Made by a program: the position numbers and the translations under genes
The notes under the pieces: model-generated
Told to the model about the DNA's origin: nothing
Databases searched by the model: none
Seen by the model: the letters and a program-made list of their open reading frames with translations, nothing else
Source of the DNA: Bradyrhizobium lablabi
GTDB taxonomy: Bacteria; Pseudomonadota; Alphaproteobacteria; Rhizobiales; Xanthobacteraceae
Assembly: GCF_001440475.1 (NCBI RefSeq)
Contig: NZ_LLYB01000034.1
Span: 224,692 to 288,691 of the forward strand
Direction of reading: 5' to 3'
DNA: 64,000 bases
In this document: piece after piece, positions 36,273 to 45,581 of the stretch
Layout: each line of letters begins with the position of its first letter
Position numbering within the stretch: position 1 is the stretch's first letter

Positions 36273-36903
36273 TCTTTCCAAAATCATCGACGACGCGGAC
36301 TCCGAAGGGCAGTACGGCGACCAGTTGCAGAAGGAACTGCGTCAGGCCGCCCAGACGCTCTGGCGCGCCCAGTTCATCTACGAGAACGATTGGGGCGTGA
36401 AGACCTCCTACGAGCTGCTCCGCCGCTACACGGGCTACTTCGAGAACCTGTTCGATGCGCTCGGTTACCGCGTCGTGGGCAGGCCGAACGACGGCTACGT
36501 CGGCCTGGTGGCGAACGAGCTGCCTCAGCGTCAAAGCATGAAACTCGACGAGAGCCTGCTCCTGCTGGTGCTGCGGCTGCACTACGAGGAGGCGTTCACG
36601 CGGTTCGAGGCCAAGGAATTCGGCGAGGTCGAGGTCGAGAGCGAGCAGATTCTACAGATCTACGAGGACCGGACCCATCGGGAGCGACCCAACTTCGGGC
36701 GCGTAAAGGAAATCCTGGCCGGCTTCAGGCAGCGCGGGCTCGTCCGGATCGAGGATAGGGACGACAGAAACTTCACCTTGTTCCTGCGGCCTGCCTTGCC
36801 GATGGTGGTCTCCAAGGACACGCTCGGCTCCCTCGAAGAGTTCGTCTCGCGCTCGACCGCGGCGACGGCAAAGACCGACGCCGCGAGCGAGGTGCAGGCG
36901 TGA
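36262..36903 (+). CDS. jetB: Wadjet defence protein JetB (MukE-like)
   Basis: 213 residues of the DUF4194 type: YRVVGRPNDGYVGLVANELP, LDESLLLLVLRLHYEEAFTRFE and LAGFRQRGLVRIEDRDD form tandem winged-helix segments. JetB is the KITE subunit bound to the kleisin JetA. The stop overlaps the GTG of jetC (GTGA), so the subunits are translationally coupled. Confidence 0.88.
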   Translation: MLRDLSKIIDDADSEGQYGDQLQKELRQAAQTLWRAQFIYENDWGVKTSYELLRRYTGYFENLFDALGYRVVGRPNDGYVGLVANELPQRQSMKLDESLLLLVLRLHYEEAFTRFEAKEFGEVEVESEQILQIYEDRTHRERPNFGRVKEILAGFRQRGLVRIEDRDDRNFTLFLRPALPMVVSKDTLGSLEEFVSRSTAATAKTDAASEVQA

Positions 36904-39900
36904 TCGAACTCCGTCGCATCATCCTGGTCGATTGGTACCTGTTCCGAGCGCAGCAGGTCGATATGCGCGGCATGACCGCCATCATCGGCCCGAACGGCGC
37001 GGGGAAATCGGCGATCATCGACGCAGTGCAGACCGTGCTCTCTGGTGCGAGTATGGCCAGCATCCGCTTCAACCCGAGTGCCCAGAGCAACGTCAGGAGC
37101 AAGCGGACGCTGCGCGACTACTGCCTCGGCGTGGTCTCGCTCGACGAGAAGGGCGAGCGGTCGGAGCCGACGCGCCGGCACGCCTACACGTACATCATCC
37201 TGGTCTTCGAGGATCTCGACGACGGCTCGGCGGTGAGCCTGGGCGTGGCCTTTTCGGCATCGGCATCGAGAAGCGACGAGTCCTGCGAGGCGCGCTTCAT
37301 TGCGAAGGGCGCGCTGACGAAGGACGACATCCTCGCTGCGGTTGGCGACGACGAGGTCGAGACGCTGCAGTGGCATGCCGTGCGCAACGCTCTGCGCGCT
37401 CGCAAAATCGAAGTCGACGACGCGTTCTCGAGTGCAACCGACTTCGTGGCTGAATCGCTCAGGGCCTTGTCGCCGGCGGGCTTCCCGCTCGATCCGAGGC
37501 GCTTCCAGAGGGCCTTCCGGAATGCCCTCCTGCTGAAGCCGGTCGACAATCCCACGGATTTCGTTCGGAACTACGTTCTCGACGTTCAGCCCATCCAGGT
37601 CGAGAGGCTTCGGCGCGGTATCGAACATTGGCGTTCTCTGACGCGCCGCATCGAGGAATTGAAGGCGCAAAGCGCGAGCCTGGCGGGAATCTTGCGCATC
37701 GTCGGCCGCGCGGTCGAAAACGAGCGTGTTATCGCAACTACTAGCTGGCAGATCGCCCGCCTGGAATGGGAGAGGTTTCGCCGGGAGGCCAGGCGACAGG
37801 AAGAAGCTCTCGCGCAGCTCCGGAGCGCCGCAGGCAAGGCCGAAGTCGAAGCGACCGCGGCTGCGGCCAGACACGCCACGCTCGTCGCCGAGCACAAGAC
37901 AATCGAACTCTCGATCAGGACCAGCGACGCCGAGCAGCTCGCCCAGATGTACGAGTCGGACAAGACCGCAACGCTGAGCCAGCGCGCCAACGCCATGGCG
38001 CCAGTCAAGGACATCGATGGTCTCATCGCTTCGGTCAAGAAGGCCGTCGAACTCAATCTGCTGGTTCGTCGTGATGACCTGCTGCATGCGCTGCTCAGCG
38101 CGGTCGTCGTCGCGCGAGGAAGGGCGCCACTTTCCGAATGGGACAAGATACTCCCGGACGACTGGAAGGATAGCGCCTCGCACCTCGACGCGGCGCTTGT
38201 CGCCGTCGACCAGGAGCGGCTTGCGGCGGTCCGCAGGACGTTCTCGGATGCCCATTTCACTGCCCGCGTCGCGACAAAGGATCTTCAAGATCGCATCGAT
38301 CAGATCGACAGCAATCTGAAGCGGATGGACCAAGGGCTCAGTCCTATCGAGCGCGGCACCCGGGATCTGATCGATCAGCTTCATTCGCACGGTATCGAAG
38401 CCGAGCCGCTGTGCGATCTGGTGGAAATCCGCGACGACAAATGGCGAATGGCGGCCGAGGCCGTCCTGGGTCGCTCCCGTGAGGCGTTGATCGTCGAGCC
38501 TGGTCGGGCCGTCCGCGCCCTGGAGATCTACCGGGAAGGAGGCGAGTATTCATTCCAACACGCCGAGGTCATCAACACGACCAAGACCGACAGTACACGA
38601 CCCGCCGAGAAGGGCTCGTTGGCGCAGATCATCAGCACGGAAAACCGGCACGCTCGGGCCTTCCTCAACTATCGGCTCGGCCGGCTGATGATGGTGGAGA
38701 CCATGGACAGGATGGTCGCCGCCGAGAACGCCATCACCCCCGACCGGATGATGCAGGGCGGGCGGACGGTCCGACGGTTACCCAGGCCTGAGCACCTCAA
38801 GCTCGGGCGCGCCACGCAGGGCCAAATGCGTCAGCAACTTGAGGCCGAGCGAAAAGAACTTGAGCAGCAGCTCGCCGAGCGGGCGCGCGAGGTTGGCCGG
38901 CTGGAGGATGAAGCGCGGTTGTTCGAGGACATGTTCGCCCGCTTCGAGAAGATGATCAAGCTGGTCTGACCTGCTCCGGATGCGGTGCCGACCTAGCCGC
39001 TTTCGACCGCAAGCTCGCCGAGATCGGGAAAAACATCGAGGATGCCAAGCGAAATCGCGATCCCAAGCTCGTCGCCGATCTGGAGCGCCTCGCCGGCGAA
39101 GTCGAGACGGCCGGCCGTAAGAAGTCGGAGACGCAGAAGGCCTTCGATACTGCAAAAAGTGCTCGAGATAAGGCCGATGGCGCGTACGAGGACTATTTGA
39201 AAAAAAACCGTGAAGCCTGGTCGGCCGCGCGGCGCGACCGCGCGCGCCAGATGCGGGGAAGCTTCCCGCAATCGCCGGCCATGCGTGAGTACCAGGGGCA
39301 GGTCCCTGCGATCACCACCGAATCCATACAGAACCTCATCGCCGGCTTCGTCGCGGATCGGGATCGCCGCTCGACGGATCGCCGCTCGAGTCTCATGCGC
39401 GAAATGACCGGGGCGATGAACAAACATGGCCAGGAATTCCATGTCGTGCCGCCATTCACCGCCGAAGAGGCGACGCCGACGGCCGTCGAGCAGTGGGCCG
39501 CGGCCGAAAAGGAGCGCCTCGATGGGCACGAACTGGTCCAGTATGAGGAGCAGTGCCGGAACGCCGCGACCGAGATGACATCGGCCTTCCGCGACGATCT
39601 CCTTCATCGCCTCGACGATGCCTTCACCGGCATCAAGGCCACTTTGAACGAGCTCAACCGTCACCTGAAGGATCGTCAGTTCCACGGGCGAGACTACTAC
39701 TCCTTCAAAGCGCTGGAGGCCCCGACCCATGTCGACATGATCGAGCTCGTTGAGGAATCCAGGAAGCCGGAGTTCAATCTACCGCTCTTCGGCGATCGCT
39801 CCGAGGATGCGAACACGCCGATGATGCGCGCCGTCCGTCAGATCGAGGAGATCCTGTCGAATCCGGAGGCTCGGACCGAGGAAATCGAGGATCCGCGCAA

Positions 39901-40399
39901 GTATTTCAACTTCGAACTCTACATCCAGGATGCCGAAGGCAAGATCCGATCATCGCTGACGAGCCGTGCGGGCACGGGATCCGGTGGTGAAGGCCAGTTG
40001 CCGTTCTACATCGCCATCGGTGCCTCGTTGGCCGCCACGTACCAGAACCGGCGCACCGGCGAGAGCGGACTGTCGCTCGCCATCTTCGACGAGGCTTTCA
40101 ATCGATTGGACACGAAGGCGATCGGTCAGTGCTCGGAATTCATGCGGGATCTCGGGCTCCAGGTCATGCTGGCCACACCCGACGAAAAGCGCCATGTGTT
40201 CATGGAAGTGGTCGACACCGTCGTTAACGTGAACCGGCTTGGCAACCAGGTGATGATCGATACCGAATTCCTGACCGAGAAGGCCCGCGACGCGATCGTT
40301 GCGATCGATCCGTACCGCAAGGGCTTCGACGTGTTCAAATCTGAGCTGATCGCGGCTGAGAAGGCTGAGGTTATCCCTCGGGATCAGGCCGCTGAATGA
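36900..40399 (+). pseudogene. jetC: Wadjet SMC-like ATPase JetC, with a single frameshift
   Basis: Together the two frames encode about 1165 residues, the expected JetC (MukB-like SMC) size. The first frame (GTG 36900 to stop 38969) holds Walker A GPNGAGKS (residues 30-37), a globular head and coiled coil. The rest continues in the -1 frame, open from just before the stop to 40399: coiled coil (LVADLERLAGEVETAGRKKS), signature GSGGEGQLPFYIAIGASLA and Walker B LSLAIFDEAFNRLD. One missing base near 38950-38970 explains it; an extra C in GTCTGACC would restore ...KLVLTCSGCG. It is either a sequencing error or genuine inactivation. An internal TTG at 39197 could start the second half, but no clear ribosome site is seen. 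Confidence 0.85.
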
Positions 40400-41607
40400 C
40401 CGACGTTCGTACAACGGATGCCGGCGTCGAATTCTTGGAGCGACTGCTGGAGCGGAGCGAACGCAACCCTGATCGCTCACGGCCAGCTTCCGCGGCTCCG
40501 GAGTACGACCTGCTTTCGACCGCACAGCAGGTGAGCCGGTTCCACGATCTGATGTCCGCGGCGGAGAGGTTCGGCGCCGTCGAAGTGCAGCGGGGCAAGA
40601 GGGACCGCAGCCACCTGATCGAGCGGGTCCGAGTCCTAAATCCCGAACTGCTCGCCAGGCATCTCGGTCGCCCGACTGCGTCGGCGACAGCGCAGCGCGT
40701 TAGACAAGAATTGCAACGAGTGGCAGCGACAGGAGAGCCGTGGGTCGCCACACTGTTAGACGAGATGGCCGTCCGGTGGGCACGCGGAGAGGCCGCTTAT
40801 CGTCTGACGGCCGCTCAGGCCGATGCCGCCAAGGAGTTCTTCACGCTATTGGCGTCCATCTCGCGGGAGGAGGCTCGCGGACTGGACGCGCGAACCTTCT
40901 CCCTCAAGGCAACGGATGACACAAAAGCCTTCGATCGCCACGCTTCGCGGCTTGCCGCCATCATAGCCGTTCGGATCGGCCAGCCTGGCGCAGCCGCGGA
41001 CGTGGTCTGGACGCACATCGGACTGGAGCGTTTCAGTCACCCTATTTATCTGAGGGGGCCCGTTGCCGTGGAAGGGGCAAGCGGTCGTTTGGCCGACGGT
41101 CGCGCGAAGCCCTTCGCCTCAATTCATCCGGAGATGCTCTCGCAACTATCGGTCTTTGAGCAGCCGACGGCAATCCTGACGATCGAGAACTACGCAAGCT
41201 TTAACCGGCAAGTCCGCGAGATCGAGGATGGCAGCCTGGTCGTATACACCGGCGGTTTCCCGGCGGCGGGAGTCACCGAGCTCCTGTCGAAGGTTCTGGT
41301 GACCGTGCCGGCCGAGGTCCCGTTCCTTCACTGGGGCGATGTGGATGCCGGTGGTCTGCGGATTTTCAGGCATTTGGAGGAAAACTTGCCTCGTGGGCCG
41401 CGGCCGCATCTGATGACCAAGGAGCTGGCCGAGAAGGCCGGGCAGCCGGCCAATCCGGAACCGAGCCTAGCGTCGATCGCGAGATCCGAAAGCGCTATCC
41501 GCAATTTGGCTGACTGGCTGGCGTTTGGATCCGATGTGCGCCACCTGGAGCAGGAGGCGCTGGAGCCGCGGTCCGTCGTGCCAGCTGCCGATCACGGCCT
41601 AGGCTGA
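40396..41607 (+). CDS. jetD: Wadjet nuclease subunit JetD
   Basis: 403 residues: an N-terminal DUF3322-like DNA-binding part (LERLLERSER...YDLLSTAQQVSRFHDLMSAAER) and a C-terminal Toprim-like DUF2220 domain related to topoisomerase VI A. The Toprim catalytic residues are present: Glu in ILTIENYASF (about E264) and the DxD pair in HWGDVDAGG (about D315 and D317). JetD cleaves plasmid DNA after loop extrusion by JetABC. The ATG overlaps the jetC stop (ATGA). Apart from jetC the operon looks intact. Confidence 0.9.
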   Translation: MTDVRTTDAGVEFLERLLERSERNPDRSRPASAAPEYDLLSTAQQVSRFHDLMSAAERFGAVEVQRGKRDRSHLIERVRVLNPELLARHLGRPTASATAQRVRQELQRVAATGEPWVATLLDEMAVRWARGEAAYRLTAAQADAAKEFFTLLASISREEARGLDARTFSLKATDDTKAFDRHASRLAAIIAVRIGQPGAAADVVWTHIGLERFSHPIYLRGPVAVEGASGRLADGRAKPFASIHPEMLSQLSVFEQPTAILTIENYASFNRQVREIEDGSLVVYTGGFPAAGVTELLSKVLVTVPAEVPFLHWGDVDAGGLRIFRHLEENLPRGPRPHLMTKELAEKAGQPANPEPSLASIARSESAIRNLADWLAFGSDVRHLEQEALEPRSVVPAADHGLG

Positions 41608-41856
41608 TCGTCAGGAAAACAGGCGCAGGGGGAGCAGGGTGCAGATGGAAATGAAGCGGTTTTGGGGTAGGACGGCCGATCGTTCGCGCCTAATCTTCTT
41701 ATGAAGTCAAAGTCATACAACGCATAGGCCTTCAAACAGGTGGAAACGGCAATGGAGTTTCTCGATTGCGCTTGCGACAATCGGCATCTCCATGGGACGG
41801 TCTTGTAATAACGGCGCCCATTGGATCGGTGCCTGCATTTATCACGAAGCTGAGCG
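41608..41856. other. gap between the Wadjet and Shango-like operons
   Basis: 249 bases without a convincing gene. No hairpin terminator was seen. It presumably carries a promoter for the downstream operon. Confidence 0.4.
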
Positions 41857-44250
41857 ATGGGGCGACGCAGCAATAATTCGGCGGGAATGGGCCTATTGAT
41901 CGTTTTGGGTCTCGTTTTTTGGGCCCTGAGCGCGGCGTACCACTTCGTCCTGCAAAATGGCGCTGCTATCGCAGGGTTTGCAATTGTTGTGGGGGTAATA
42001 CTCCTGATCTGGTCCATAGGGGCGCGGGCGCTGTCTTCGGGCAAAGCTCCCCCGCCGTTGCCCGCGCAGAGCGACCACGGTTCAGTCGCCGCGCAGATGA
42101 ACCGGCAGGCAGCAAAGCGGGCTCTAGCGCGGTGGGTTGATCCTTCGGAAACTGTGGTCGTGCAGGGCGCGCAGATCCCGGGCGGGTTGTTCTATCTGGG
42201 CGATTTCGTGAAGTTGGACGACCGGCGCTCGACGGATCAGTACGCGATCAATCCGAAGCTCTCCGCGAGCGCAACTCGGCCTGACGTCGAAGGAAGTTCG
42301 ATGCCCTATTGGCCGTCCTATGCCGCCATCACTCCTGCCGCCCGCCGCGCCTTCCTGAACTGGATGGCCGAAGGGCGCAGCAGCCGAGCTTACGGCGTGG
42401 GGCATGTTTTCCTTTTTTTCTACGGTCTGGAGCACCGCGCCTTCATCGAGACGAATCCTGCGTCGTTGCCTGCTCTCATTCAGGAAGTGGAGCGGCTGCT
42501 GACTGTCTACGCGGACAACAACTCCTTCCGTGGCTACGCCACGCGCTTTTTGAGCTATGCCAGAATAGCCGCCGGGATTCCGATCTCGCCGCCAACTCCT
42601 TCCCCGGAGCGGACAGTCTCCTCGGAAGTGGATGTCGCGATCCGGCTGCACCTCGGGCGGGCGCTTCAGCAGAATGGAGCGCTCGGCCCCCACGACGCCT
42701 TCCTGTGGGCGCTTGCAAATCCGGACGTCTATCTTCGGACGCCTGCATTCCGGTGCTTCGAGGAATTCGAGCGGCTCTTCCGCTATCGGTTCAACGAGCG
42801 CTATCCCAGCGGACTTGCGCTTCGAGCAACGGGCAGCATCCGCCTCAGCTATAAGGCCGCGAGCGGCGCGTTCGAAGTTCCCGTACCGGGTAGTCACGAG
42901 AGATATCCGGATATTTGCCAGACTTCGGAAAGGGGGCGGGCCGATCTGAAGAGGATCGTTCAGGAGTGCACGGACGAACTCGACAGCTTCAGTCGCTTCG
43001 TCGGACGGCGTCCCGACTCCCGCGAGTCTATGCAGGCCGCACTTTTGTTGCCGGAGCCGCTGCAACGAGACCCTGCGGATGGCCGCATTCACCTCTTTGG
43101 CCAGAAGATGCACCGCTCGATGGGCGAACACAAACGCGCCAGCACGAAGATGCGCAACATGCTGGAGGCGGCGGGCTTCGACATGCCGGCGAACGGGAAA
43201 GTCACGCCTACGCTTGCCGACCAGCTCGGCGCGGCTCTGGACCGCATCGACATCGCGATAGAGCCGGATCGCCGCTATGGGAGCGGCGTCCCTCAACTCG
43301 AGGATCAGGTCATCATCTTCAAAGCCGATGGAGGCGGAAAGGTCGATTCCGAGCGATCCAGCTACAGAGCCGTGAAGGCTCAGGTCGAGGTGGCCGTGTT
43401 GGCCGCGGCCGCTGACGGCGATGCCTCGGCCGACGAGTTGAAGCGCGTGGTCGCAGGAGTTCGAGACGCCTCGGATCTGTCCCCGATCGAGCAGGCACGG
43501 CTGATCGCCTATGCAGCGACTGTGTTCAACAGTCCGCCCAAGCAGGAGCGGGTAATGCGCAAGCTGGGCGAGCGCAGCCCAGAGGAGCGCACGATCATCG
43601 CCGATGCCGCACTAGCGATCATCGCTGGCAACGAGAACGTGGATCCGAGCGCAGTGCGCTTTCTGGAGCGGCTCCATAAGGCGCTCGGTCTTCCGAACGA
43701 ACGGGTGTATTCCGCCTTGCATCGCGCAAGTCCAACCCAGCCTGCCGACGAGCCCGTCGCCATCTCACAAGAAGTCGGTGCCGAGGAGGTACCGATCCCC
43801 GTCTCGGAGAAGGCGCTCATTCCGGCCGAGATGGCCAAGGCGCAGGCGGAGTCGGCGGCGGCATCGACGATCCGCATAGATGCCGCCCGGCTTGCACGTA
43901 CGCAACGCGAGACCCAAACGGTTTCGGCGCTCCTAGCGAATATTTTCGAAGAAGACGCGCCATCGCCGCCCGAACCATCCCCTGCCGTCTCCGGCACGAC
44001 CGGCTCGCTCGATGGGCTCGACGCCGCACATGCCGAATTGGTCGAGCTCCTCGAAATTAAGGGATCTCTGCCGAGGGCGGAGTTCGAGCAGCGCGCGAAG
44101 GACCTCAAGCTGCTGCCGGACGGGGCCATCGAACGGATCAACGATTGGGCCTTTGACCGATTCGAAGAGGCAATCATCGAGGACGGCGAGTACGTCGTCA
44201 TGGTAGAGCACCTGCGCAACAGGCTGGCTGAACTGAGAGAAGCGGCATGA
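41857..44250 (+). CDS. sngA: TerB-domain membrane protein, Shango component SngA-like
   Basis: 797 residues. Two N-terminal membrane helices (about 10-32 and 36-55) anchor the protein. A TerB_N-like domain starts near 148 (MPYWPSYAAITPAARRAFLN, then YGVGHVFLFFYGLEHRAF). A TerB-like helical domain lies at about 508-620 (LAAAADGDASADELKRVV, with metal-binding-type acidic residues), and a TerB_C-like end at about 726-795 (LPDGAIERINDWAFDRFEE). The combination TerB protein plus P-loop ATPase plus Lhr-like helicase is the published make-up of the Shango anti-phage system. The stop overlaps the next ATG. Confidence 0.8.
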   Translation: MGRRSNNSAGMGLLIVLGLVFWALSAAYHFVLQNGAAIAGFAIVVGVILLIWSIGARALSSGKAPPPLPAQSDHGSVAAQMNRQAAKRALARWVDPSETVVVQGAQIPGGLFYLGDFVKLDDRRSTDQYAINPKLSASATRPDVEGSSMPYWPSYAAITPAARRAFLNWMAEGRSSRAYGVGHVFLFFYGLEHRAFIETNPASLPALIQEVERLLTVYADNNSFRGYATRFLSYARIAAGIPISPPTPSPERTVSSEVDVAIRLHLGRALQQNGALGPHDAFLWALANPDVYLRTPAFRCFEEFERLFRYRFNERYPSGLALRATGSIRLSYKAASGAFEVPVPGSHERYPDICQTSERGRADLKRIVQECTDELDSFSRFVGRRPDSRESMQAALLLPEPLQRDPADGRIHLFGQKMHRSMGEHKRASTKMRNMLEAAGFDMPANGKVTPTLADQLGAALDRIDIAIEPDRRYGSGVPQLEDQVIIFKADGGGKVDSERSSYRAVKAQVEVAVLAAAADGDASADELKRVVAGVRDASDLSPIEQARLIAYAATVFNSPPKQERVMRKLGERSPEERTIIADAALAIIAGNENVDPSAVRFLERLHKALGLPNERVYSALHRASPTQPADEPVAISQEVGAEEVPIPVSEKALIPAEMAKAQAESAAASTIRIDAARLARTQRETQTVSALLANIFEEDAPSPPEPSPAVSGTTGSLDGLDAAHAELVELLEIKGSLPRAEFEQRAKDLKLLPDGAIERINDWAFDRFEEAIIEDGEYVVMVEHLRNRLAELREAA

Positions 44251-45581
44251 ATCCATCCACTGCACGCCCGATCAAAGCGAAGGATCGGGACACCATCATC
44301 CAGGCGCTCGCCGCCGGCGTGGTGCCACGCATAGGGCTGCCGCACATCCAGGTCGGCCGCGCGGCGGAGATCACCGCGCTGGTTCGCGACATCGAACGAA
44401 TCTCCGACGGCGGCGCGGGCGTTCGCTTCATTATCGGCGAATACGGTGCCGGCAAGACGTTCTTCGCGAACCTGATCCGTCTCATCGCGTTGGAGCGGAA
44501 GTGCGTCACCGTCCACGCCGATCTTGCACCGGATAGACGCATCCACGCGGGCGGCGGACAGGCGCGGGCGCTGTACTCAGAGGCTATTCGCAATATGGCC
44601 ACTCGCACGAAGCCGGACGGCGGCGCGCTGGGTGCGCTAATAGAAAGGCTGGTCACGGACTCCGTTAAGGAGGCCGCCGATCGGCAGCTTTCGGTGGAGA
44701 CCGTGATCGATCAGAAGCTCGCTCCCATTCAGGATTTCGTCGGGGGATACGATTTCGCCGTCGTGCTGAAGGCTTATTGGCGCGGCAGCGAACATTCCGA
44801 CGAGTCGTTGAAAACTTCGGCCCTGAGGTGGCTCCGCGGGGAGTTCTCGACCAAGACGGAAGCCCGCCAGGCGCTTGGGGTGCGGACCATCATCGACGAT
44901 GATAACGTCTACGACTCGCTGAAATCCCTCGCCTGTCTGACGCGGTTGGCAGGATATGCCGGCCTGATCGTGATGTTCGACGAGATGGTCAACATCTACA
45001 AGCTGCAGAATTCCCAGGCCCGCAATCAGAACTTCGAGGAAATCCTTCGCATCGTGAACGACGCCCTGCAGGGCAATACCACCGGCATCGGCTTCATGAT
45101 GTGCGGGACGCCGGAATTCCTCCTCGACACGCGGCGCGGCCTGTACAGTTACGAAGCGCTTCAATCGCGTTTGTCCGAAAACCGCTTCGCGGTGAACGGG
45201 CTGGTCGACTATAGCGGTCCGGTCATCCGACTGCAGAGCCTCACGCCGGAAGATCTCCTCGTGCTTCTCTCCAACATCAGGAACGTCTTTGCTAGCGGTG
45301 ACTCCGCGAAGTTCCTGGTGCCGGACGAGGCCTTGACCGCGTTCATGGATCACTGCAATCGCCGCATCGGAGAGGCGTATTTCCGGACGCCACGCACCAC
45401 CGTCCGCGCGTTCGTGCAGATGCTCGCCGTTCTTGAACAGAACCCAGGCGCACGCTGGCAGGACCTGATCGGCGGGATCCAGATTGCGCCCGATGCGCCC
45501 GATATCGCCGTCACGGAGGAAACGACGCAGTCCGCGGGAGGGGAGGGCGATGAGCTCACCAGTCTCCGTATCGGCAACTGA
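44247..45581 (+). CDS. sngB: P-loop ATPase, Shango component SngB-like (BrxD/DUF2791 family)
   Basis: 444 residues of the BrxD-type (DUF2791) ATPases. Walker A is FIIGEYGAGKTFFANL (about 62-77), Walker B is GLIVMFDEMVNIYK (about 236-249), and a sensor-like MMCGTPEFLLDTRRGLYSYEAL follows near 285-306. Such proteins work with the downstream helicase in BREX type 2 and Shango. ATG 44247 overlaps the sngA stop by 4 bases, and the 3' end overlaps the helicase gene by 32 bases. Confidence 0.82.
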   Translation: MNPSTARPIKAKDRDTIIQALAAGVVPRIGLPHIQVGRAAEITALVRDIERISDGGAGVRFIIGEYGAGKTFFANLIRLIALERKCVTVHADLAPDRRIHAGGGQARALYSEAIRNMATRTKPDGGALGALIERLVTDSVKEAADRQLSVETVIDQKLAPIQDFVGGYDFAVVLKAYWRGSEHSDESLKTSALRWLRGEFSTKTEARQALGVRTIIDDDNVYDSLKSLACLTRLAGYAGLIVMFDEMVNIYKLQNSQARNQNFEEILRIVNDALQGNTTGIGFMMCGTPEFLLDTRRGLYSYEALQSRLSENRFAVNGLVDYSGPVIRLQSLTPEDLLVLLSNIRNVFASGDSAKFLVPDEALTAFMDHCNRRIGEAYFRTPRTTVRAFVQMLAVLEQNPGARWQDLIGGIQIAPDAPDIAVTEETTQSAGGEGDELTSLRIGN

